A stretch of 17,628 bases of DNA, from assembly GCA_023261345.1 (NCBI GenBank), contig JAHFPE010000003.1:1-17628 (forward strand), read 5' to 3'. Of this stretch, positions 13,159 to 17,628 are shown in pieces. The first letter of the stretch is position 1. Each line of letters begins with the position of its first letter. The notes under the pieces were generated by a model. It saw nothing but the letters and a program-made list of their open reading frames with translations, was not told the DNA's origin and did not search any database. Source of the DNA: Candidatus Woesearchaeota archaeon. Lineage in GTDB: Archaea > Nanobdellota > Nanobdellia > Woesearchaeales > ARS49. The translations under genes were made by a program, and so were the position numbers.

Positions 13159-13554
13159 TCATCTGTAACTCTTTTGTCGCATTGCTCGTGCTTTGCCATG
13201 ACAATTTGGTTTGTGTGTTTCTTTTCTTCGTACATCAGCTACGAGGAGTGTTCTATCATACTTCAAAAATGTTTGTTGAAGAGAGGACTCAACTGTACTA
13301 AGACATCTTGCGATTGCAAGTCTTGCAGCGTCTGCTTGTGATGCTGCGCCTCCGCCGTGTACGCGAACGCTTACATCTACTTTTTTTGCAAGTTCTCCAG
13401 CAAGAAGGAAAGGTTCTTCAAGTTTGTGTCTGTAGAGTTCTGGTTCGTACCATTGAAGTAAATGTGAGTTTATTCTGACAACTCCATTTCCAGAGAGTAA
13501 TGTTGCTCGTGCTACTGCGCGTTTTCTTCTTCCGCTTGCGTGAATTGCATTCAT
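13159..13554 (-). CDS. rps9: 30S ribosomal protein uS9
   Basis: A 131-residue small-subunit protein whose C-terminal tail reaches the P-site tRNA. The family N-terminus IHASGRRKRAVARATL is present, followed by RVHGGGAASQADAARLAIARCL and the invariant end of the KARAMRQKSYR type. I start it at the ATG at 13554, whose ATGA overlaps the uL13 stop. A longer frame back to 13626 would add 24 residues inside the uL13 gene and would begin before the conserved domain, so it is rejected. It lies between uL13 and rpoN in the usual archaeal order. No missing key residues are seen. Confidence 0.95.
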   Translation of the reverse strand: MNAIHASGRRKRAVARATLLSGNGVVRINSHLLQWYEPELYRHKLEEPFLLAGELAKKVDVSVRVHGGGAASQADAARLAIARCLSTVESSLQQTFLKYDRTLLVADVRRKETHKPNCHGKARAMRQKSYR

Positions 13555-13973
13555 CCTTTCCACCCGAGTGTCTTGCATATGTCTCCAATTGTTTGTACTT
13601 TTGTTGTTTTTGGTTGCGTTGCCCAAGTTAGTTTTTCTGCTTTGATGTTTGCAAAATCAACTGGTACGCCAATGTAGCACATAACTCTGTGGAATGCTTC
13701 AAGCCCTCGTGCTTTCCTACGTGGTAGCATTCCTCGAATTATTCTGCGTACAAATCGATCTGGCATTTTTGGAATGAATGGTCCGTATGCTTGCTGACCA
13801 ATGTCAGCATGAAGTTTCCAGTAGTGTTCTTCAACATTTGCTTTGCTTCCGGTAATGATCGCTTTTTCTGAATTAATGACGTTGACTTTGTGTCCGAGGA
13901 GTGCTTGTTTTGCGATATGGCTTGCCATTCGTCCTACGATTGTTCCTGTTGCATCTATTGTTATTGTTGTCAT
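13551..13973 (-). CDS. rpl13: 50S ribosomal protein uL13
   Basis: A 140-residue large-subunit rRNA-binding protein of typical archaeal length. Recognisable features are the N-terminal TITIDATGTIVGRMASHIAKQ, then KVNVINSEKAIITG, the internal GPFIPKMPDRFVRRIIRGM and LPRRKARGLEAFHRVMCYIGVP, which is the archaeal/eukaryotic uL13 signature. Its ATG overlaps the L18e stop (ATGA) and its own TGA overlaps the uS9 start, so translation of L18e, uL13 and uS9 is probably coupled. Nothing is missing or unusual. Confidence 0.95.
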   Translation of the reverse strand: MTTITIDATGTIVGRMASHIAKQALLGHKVNVINSEKAIITGSKANVEEHYWKLHADIGQQAYGPFIPKMPDRFVRRIIRGMLPRRKARGLEAFHRVMCYIGVPVDFANIKAEKLTWATQPKTTKVQTIGDICKTLGWKG

Positions 13974-14332
13974 GCGATGATCCTCACATTTGTTCCTTTT
14001 GGGTTTTGTTTGACGAGGTCTGCGATGTTAAGGCAGGTTCCTTTGACTGCAATGATGCGTTCGCGTGCTCCATTGCTAAAGCTGAATGCCGCAACTTTAA
14101 CTCCATGATCAAGTGCTCCTGCGCCAAGTACTTTACCGGGTACTACAATGACTTCGTTTGGTTGTGTGCTTCTGTTGATACTGCTGAGATTCACTTCAGT
14201 TCGTTTGCGTGTTGGCATATTAAGACCATCTGCGATAACTCTCCAAACTGGTGCTTTTTGTATGGAGGATTCTTTTCGAAGTAGCTGAATGAGCTGTTGC
14301 AATTCCGGATTTGAGGGGCCTGTTCGTTTCAT
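13970..14332 (-). CDS. rpl18e: 50S ribosomal protein eL18 (L18e)
   Basis: A 120-residue large-subunit protein found only in archaea and eukaryotes; it is one of the clearest domain markers in the window. Typical segments are KRTGPSNPELQQLIQLLRKE at the N-terminus, the APVWRVIADGLNMPTRKRTEVNL core with its basic rRNA-contact region, and VIVVPGKVLGAGALDHGVKVAAFSFSNGARE. The start at 14332 lies 44 nt after the tRNA-Leu 3' end, so the gene's mRNA 5' end may be created by tRNA processing. Its stop overlaps the uL13 start by ATGA. Confidence 0.95.
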   Translation of the reverse strand: MKRTGPSNPELQQLIQLLRKESSIQKAPVWRVIADGLNMPTRKRTEVNLSSINRSTQPNEVIVVPGKVLGAGALDHGVKVAAFSFSNGARERIIAVKGTCLNIADLVKQNPKGTNVRIIA

Positions 14333-14376
14333 GGTTGTTCCGTGATTTCTCGTTGTTTCATTGTGTTGATATCTGA

Positions 14377-14462
14377 TGCGGGGGAAGGGATTCGAACCCT
14401 CGCACCCACTAAGGGACTAGGCCCTCAACCTAGCGCATTTGACCAGGCTCTGCCACCCCCGC
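14377..14462 (-). tRNA. tRNA-Leu(GAG), type II, intronless
   Basis: The minus strand folds into a class II tRNA of 86 nt. The acceptor GCGGGGG pairs with CCCCCGC, with A73 as discriminator. The D arm has GCA/TGC pairing and a CCTGGT-type loop. The anticodon stem CTAGG/CCTAG encloses the loop TTGAGGG, giving anticodon GAG (reads CUU/CUC). The long variable arm pairs CCC/GGG, and the T arm is GAGGG-TTCGAAT-CCCTT. No CCA is encoded and no intron interrupts the anticodon loop. It lies between rpoD (38 nt) and L18e (44 nt) on the same strand, so it is probably excised from the operon transcript. Confidence 0.95.
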
Positions 14463-14500
14463 AGATTCGTAAACTTTTTTCTTGGGATATCATTGCTTCA

Positions 14501-15295
14501 TTACTCCTTTTGTTCCTGTGCTTCTACGGGTTTTTCCATCGCACTTTCGAACTTTTTGAGGAGCGATTGCAGTTCGTCTATCGCAGAGAGGAGGATTTCT
14601 TTTGCACTAAGCTGTCCCCAAGGTTCTACGCTGAGCAGCATACATGTTGGATCGTACTCTATTGTGACTGCATCACTAATGCCATCTACTGCATCAACAA
14701 GATTGTGTTCTTCAATTAATTTTTTGTCTATCTTGCCGTTGCTCACAACTTGAGGTGGGTATTTTTGAAGTGTTGCAGCGTCGAGTTTTTCGTTTGTGAT
14801 TGTGATTTTTGGTTTGTAGGAATACCATGCAAGGCCAGGGCAGAATTTTGCGTGCTGGCTGCCACGTCCGAGTATTGCTGTTGCTTCAAACTCAAGTTCT
14901 TGGCCTTTGAGAAGTTTTGTGATTGGCGTTTTTGGATAGACTGGTTTTACTTTTGGGTCTTTGCTTTTGATTTCTTCTGCGTGCACTGTTTCTGGTCCCT
15001 TTGCTTTGAGTGTTAGTTTAAGTGTGCACTTGCTGCAGCCTGCTCCTTCACATGAGCATTCTGAGATGAGGTTGTATGACTTAAGGTCTGTTGTCAGAGG
15101 TAGTAATCCCACTCTGTGCCCTATCATTTCATCGTACATGATGGATGAATTTTTTGTTAATTCAAGATCTTCAATTGCCATTGTTGGAACAAGATCAAAG
15201 ACTGCTCGTCGTAATACATTTGCAATTGCAGGCGTGGCGTCTAGTTGGATCGTGACTTTTCCATTCTCGTATGTGCGAATTACTTCTGCTTTCAT
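14501..15295 (-). CDS. rpoD: DNA-directed RNA polymerase subunit D
   Basis: A 264-residue archaeal subunit D, homologue of eukaryotic RPB3 and bacterial alpha, which nucleates polymerase assembly with subunits L, N and P. The dimerisation region reads TPAIANVLRRAVFDLVPTMAIEDLELTKNSS, then MYDEMIGHRVGLLPLTTDL. A CxCx4CxxC loop (C80, C82, C87, C90) matches the zinc loop of RPB3. The insert domain ends WGQLSAKEILLSAIDELQSLL. I see no additional CxxCxxC ferredoxin-type cluster in the residue 160-200 region, so this D subunit appears to lack the Fe-S domain present in Sulfolobus and some methanogens. It starts 3 nt after the uS11 stop; tRNA-Leu follows. The symbol means the archaeal D subunit, not bacterial sigma-70. 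Confidence 0.95.
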   Translation of the reverse strand: MKAEVIRTYENGKVTIQLDATPAIANVLRRAVFDLVPTMAIEDLELTKNSSIMYDEMIGHRVGLLPLTTDLKSYNLISECSCEGAGCSKCTLKLTLKAKGPETVHAEEIKSKDPKVKPVYPKTPITKLLKGQELEFEATAILGRGSQHAKFCPGLAWYSYKPKITITNEKLDAATLQKYPPQVVSNGKIDKKLIEEHNLVDAVDGISDAVTIEYDPTCMLLSVEPWGQLSAKEILLSAIDELQSLLKKFESAMEKPVEAQEQKE

Positions 15296-15298
15296 GCT

Positions 15299-15682
15299 TT
15301 ACACGCGCCTTCCGCGCTTACCTCCTTTCTTTCTGCAACCACCGTGTGGAATTGGTGTGACATCCTCGATAAGTCCAATTCTTAGACCCATTCGAGATAG
15401 TGCTCGTACTGCTGCTTGTGCGCCAGGCCCTGGATTTGTTGGTCCATTTTGTCCTCCGGGCGCCCGAACTCGAACATGAATGCCTTGAAGTCCTTTGTCA
15501 AGGGCAACTTCTGCTGCTTTTTTTGCAGCCATCATTGCTGCTGTTGGTGAGCTTTCAAGACGATCTGCTTTTACCATTTGTCCGCCTGATGCGATTGCAA
15601 CTGTTTCTGTTCCAGTCACATCAGTAATGTGAATGATTGTATCATTATATGACGAATAAATGTGACAAATTCCCCATCTCAT
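15299..15682 (-). CDS. rps11: 30S ribosomal protein uS11
   Basis: A 127-residue platform protein of the small subunit, near the E-site region of 16S rRNA. Family segments: [21 protein letters not shown], then the [19 protein letters not shown] region, the [20 protein letters not shown] loop and the basic C-terminus [17 protein letters not shown]. Its ATG overlaps the uS4 stop (ATGA), and its stop is 3 nt before rpoD. Typical length for archaea. Confidence 0.95.
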   Translation of the reverse strand: MRWGICHIYSSYNDTIIHITDVTGTETVAIASGGQMVKADRLESSPTAAMMAAKKAAEVALDKGLQGIHVRVRAPGGQNGPTNPGPGAQAAVRALSRMGLRIGLIEDVTPIPHGGCRKKGGKRGRRV

Positions 15683-16221
15683 GCTTTCACCTGTTTTGCG
15701 CGAGTTGTTGTGCTGATTCGTTCAACATGTTCTGGATTTGCAAAGTTGCTTCCTGGCACGAATGCAATTGCTGTTTCATCACTCAAACTAACCAAATAAC
15801 TAGGTGAAGAAACTGTTTTTCCTGATACTGTGATGTGTTCGTGATTGATGAGCTGCCTTGCTTGTCCTGGTGTTCGAGCAAGTCCCTTTTTAACAAGTAC
15901 TGTTTGCAATCGTCTGTTCAAAAAATCAGGAAGTTTTAGTCCAAGAACATCATCAAGTCCTGCGTTTGGTGCAATGAGTCCCATACGTGCTAGGCGCGAG
16001 AGTAATTGTGTTCTCTCTTTGTCTGCTTGTGGTCCGATTGCTGCAATGAGTTGTCTTGCTTTTGCAATGAATGTTTTGAGTTTGCTTTGTAATCTCCAAA
16101 TTTCAGTCTTATTTTTCAATCCGAATTCTGTGACGAGCTTTTTTTCGGAACTTATGCGTTCTGCTCTCCAAGGATGTAATGGCTTTGAATACTTTTTTCC
16201 AATTGAACGAGGATCACCCAT
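15679..16221 (-). CDS. rps4: 30S ribosomal protein uS4
   Basis: A 180-residue primary 16S rRNA-binding protein of archaeal type. The N-terminal [22 protein letters not shown] is the archaeal/eukaryotic uS4 opening. The S4 RNA-binding domain follows in the second half: [20 protein letters not shown] and [23 protein letters not shown]. The C-terminal tail is short and basic. Its ATG directly follows the uS13 stop (TAAATG) with no gap, and its stop overlaps uS11. In bacteria uS4 represses its own operon; whether this archaeal copy does is not visible here. Confidence 0.95.
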   Translation of the reverse strand: MGDPRSIGKKYSKPLHPWRAERISSEKKLVTEFGLKNKTEIWRLQSKLKTFIAKARQLIAAIGPQADKERTQLLSRLARMGLIAPNAGLDDVLGLKLPDFLNRRLQTVLVKKGLARTPGQARQLINHEHITVSGKTVSSPSYLVSLSDETAIAFVPGSNFANPEHVERISTTTRAKQVKA

Positions 16222-16719
16222 TTAGGTCTTTCCTCCTTTCTTTGCGCCTGCAGAGCTTTTGACTCCCATGACTTTTCCTTTGTTCTTGCGGAAGTTGCTT
16301 CGTGTGCGTTGTCCTCGAACTGGTTGTCCAAGAATATGACGTATGCCTTTGTAACACTTTATTTTCTTCATGAGTTTAATGTCATTATCGATTTGAAAAG
16401 AAAGATCAGATGTGATTAAATGTTTGTTTGTTCCTGTTTCATAATCATGTTGGCGATTGAGCATCCATGGTGGAATGTTGTGGCCGCCTGGTGATTTTAC
16501 AGCTTTATCAAGCAAGGCAACTTGTGCCTCAGGTAGTTCTCCAATTTTGGTGTTAGGATTAATTTTTGTTACTTTGCAAATTGCGCTCGCAAGTCCAACT
16601 CCTATTCCTTTTATGCCTTGAAGTGCGTACAAGACTGCTTTTTTTCCAGTAAGATCAGTATTTGCAATACGAACAAAATGCTTGATTTCTTTAACTTCAA
16701 TTGGGGTTGTTTCTGCCAT
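16222..16719 (-). CDS. rps13: 30S ribosomal protein uS13
   Basis: A 165-residue head protein of the small subunit that contacts the P-site tRNA and the uL5/5S side of the large subunit. It opens with a short leader (MAETTPIEVKEI), then KHFVRIANTDLTGKKAVLYA, GIGVGLASAICKVTKI (helix-hairpin-helix region) and the basic C-terminal CYKGIRHILGQPVRGQRTRS. The end is extended and Lys-rich (KNKGKVMGVKSSAGAKKG). It is slightly longer than the usual ~150 residues at both ends. It is the first gene of the operon. No clear Shine-Dalgarno motif precedes the ATG, and a leader of ~70-90 nt is predicted upstream. Confidence 0.95.
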   Translation of the reverse strand: MAETTPIEVKEIKHFVRIANTDLTGKKAVLYALQGIKGIGVGLASAICKVTKINPNTKIGELPEAQVALLDKAVKSPGGHNIPPWMLNRQHDYETGTNKHLITSDLSFQIDNDIKLMKKIKCYKGIRHILGQPVRGQRTRSNFRKNKGKVMGVKSSAGAKKGGKT

Positions 16720-16850
16720 TTGTTTTTCGAAATGTAAGCCAGCGAGAATTAAGCTAGATGTAGCCTAACCCTTATTCGACGCCCAACAGTGTTGGACTCG
16801 GGCTGTTATCCTATAAACTTATGGAGTGGTTTATAAAGATTTCTTAAAAA
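16720..16850 (-). promoter_or_regulatory. Promoter and structured leader of the ribosomal operon
   Basis: Read on the minus strand, a palindromic TTTATAAA (16830-16837) and a second TTTATAG-like box (about 16811-16818) lie 92-118 nt before the uS13 ATG. Expected transcription starts are near 16805 and 16788, giving a leader of ~70-90 nt. The leader contains CCAAC-ACT-GTTGG (16783-16795), a 5-bp stem with a 3-nt loop, and a partly competing GCCC/GGGC pairing around it (16781-16803). The rest of the gap to the glycosylase stop (16851-16951) shows nothing I can name. Confidence 0.5.
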
Positions 16851-16951
16851 TTCGCAAATTCGCTCGCAAATGACGCGCCATTTGAAGTTGCACCCTACAC
16901 GAATTGTGTTCTTTTTCAATTTCTTGATCAAACGAAACGATGTTTTATCGT

Positions 16952-17599
16952 TCAAAGTAATTTCAGTATTTCAGTTGCGCGTTTTGGATTTCCACGCCCC
17001 ATTGGAAAGTAGCAAGGAATAACTCTCACATTCATATCTATGACGGAATAACTTAGAAGATTACCTGTGATTTTTGCCTTATCGTAGACGTCTGCTAGCT
17101 TGATTTTTTGTCCAGTTAGTTTTTCAAAAGGAATACGTCCGAAGGCAATAATCTTTTCTGGTTTTACAAGTGCTATCTCTTTTTTTAGAATTGGAAGAAA
17201 GAGGTTTTGTAGTTTAGAGTTCGGCAGTTCCGCATCTTGACCTGTACGTTTTACAATATTTGTAATGTAGAGTCTTTTAGTTACGAGGTATTCATGAATT
17301 TCTGTTGCGAGTTCGCAACTCCAACCCTGATCTTGCATTTTAGTAAGCAGTTTTTCATTCAATAGTCCTGTTCCTGCAAGCCACTTCCAGAAATGTGTTA
17401 CTCCAATCCATGGATACCGAACACCTTGCCAGAAGGGATCTGCGCTTATATTGCGTGCTGTTGGATTGATAAACAGAAGCATTAGTCTTGGTTTATCAGT
17501 GCAGCCCCCTCCAGGAATCCATGCAAGGTTGTCGCAGGAAAAGTGTTGTTGTTTGAGAACTTCGAGTTCATTGTCGAGTATTCTGCTAACTTGATTCAT
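16952..17599 (-). CDS. Uracil-DNA glycosylase superfamily protein (MUG/TDG-like)
   Basis: A 215-residue soluble protein likely to excise uracil or mismatched thymine from DNA. The motif 1 region reads PRLMLLFINPTARN (N45-P46), equivalent to GINPG in MUG/TDG enzymes, where the Asn activates water. It is followed by a PWIGVTHFWKWLAGTGLL segment matching the N-x-FW-x-L-x-x-xGL block of that family. The central KPEKIIAFGRIPFEKLTG is the usual superfamily strand-helix. The motif 2 region is CYFPMGRGNPKRAT (196-209), unlike the canonical HPS; such a loop would insert into the DNA minor groove. The four Cys ligands of the Fe-S family 4 enzymes are not seen. The start at 17599 is only 4 nt from a tRNA 3' end upstream. 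Substrate range is unknown; family confidence is moderate. Confidence 0.7.
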   Translation of the reverse strand: MNQVSRILDNELEVLKQQHFSCDNLAWIPGGGCTDKPRLMLLFINPTARNISADPFWQGVRYPWIGVTHFWKWLAGTGLLNEKLLTKMQDQGWSCELATEIHEYLVTKRLYITNIVKRTGQDAELPNSKLQNLFLPILKKEIALVKPEKIIAFGRIPFEKLTGQKIKLADVYDKAKITGNLLSYSVIDMNVRVIPCYFPMGRGNPKRATEILKLL

Positions 17600-17603
17600 T
17601 TAG

Positions 17604-17628
17604 GGCGACTGCCGGGGATCGAACCCGG
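17604..17628 (-). tRNA. 3' end of a tRNA (partial; C73 suggests tRNA-His)
   Basis: The minus strand shows a complete T arm, CCGGG-TTCGATC-CCCGG (17628-17612), then the 3' acceptor strand CAGTCGC (17611-17605) and a C at 17604 in the discriminator position. The rest lies beyond the right edge. C73 is the hallmark of tRNA-His, but the anticodon is not visible, so isotype is uncertain. CCA is not encoded (CCT follows). Confidence 0.75.

Noticed and set aside
13555..13626. An earlier start for uS9 adding 24 residues
   Set aside because: It lies wholly inside the uL13 gene; the ATGA overlap at 13554 and the conserved uS9 N-terminus set the start.
16741..16810. A degenerate tRNA in the uS13 leader
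   Set aside because: There are short pairings and a GTCGAAT stretch, but no acceptor stem, T arm or anticodon arm can be folded consistently.
1..17628. CRISPR array, insertion sequence, prophage or defence system
   Set aside because: No regularly spaced repeats, transposase, integrase, nuclease or phage-type genes are visible on either strand.

Overview
The window is archaeal. Its right third, on the minus strand, carries an archaeal translation/transcription operon: uS13, uS4, uS11, RNA polymerase subunit D, a type II tRNA-Leu(GAG), eL18 (L18e), uL13, uS9 and RNA polymerase subunit N. L18e and the D and N polymerase subunits are not bacterial proteins. The DNA is AT-rich, genes are tightly packed, and promoters look like archaeal TATA boxes. 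A small-genome archaeon, possibly of the DPANN group, is plausible, but the lineage is an inference.

Layout. (1) 1-3657, plus strand: an apparent three-gene operon. It holds a class-III PLP aminotransferase cut by the left edge, a HAD-phosphatase/APH-kinase fusion that carries an in-frame TAA 55 sense codons before its apparent natural end, and an EamA/DMT transporter. (2) 3808-6851, plus: two Gfo/Idh/MocA oxidoreductases and a class I SAM methyltransferase, each with its own TATA box. (3) 6910-9868, plus: a three-gene ATP-citrate lyase-type operon. It encodes a citrate-type ATP-grasp beta subunit, a succinyl-CoA-synthetase-type alpha subunit with the phospho-histidine, and a separate citryl-CoA lyase. 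Together they could cleave citrate to acetyl-CoA and oxaloacetate at the expense of ATP. (4) 9869-10502, plus: a degenerate-looking stretch with a strong hairpin, a possible tiny membrane-protein ORF and a frameshifted SRPBCC gene. (5) 10503-12781, plus: a polytopic GT-C-like membrane protein and a 139-residue orphan. (6) 12936-16719, minus: the ribosomal/RNA polymerase operon, preceded by a structured leader. (7) 16952-17628, minus: a MUG/TDG-like uracil-DNA glycosylase starting 4 nt after the 3' end of a tRNA that runs off the right edge.

Expression pattern. Plus-strand genes with their own promoter have a TTTAAA/TTTATA-like box 29-32 nt before the ATG. This predicts essentially leaderless mRNAs. 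Some genes inside operons instead have Shine-Dalgarno-like motifs (AAGGA, AGGAG, GGAGG) or overlap the preceding stop codon. The ribosomal operon differs in having a predicted leader of about 70-90 nt.

How the genes may work together. The left half mixes an aminotransferase, a phosphatase-kinase, an exporter-like DMT protein, two sugar-type dehydrogenases and a methyltransferase. This resembles small-molecule or surface-sugar modification loci, but no substrate can be read from the sequence. The clearest metabolic statement is the split citrate-cleaving operon.
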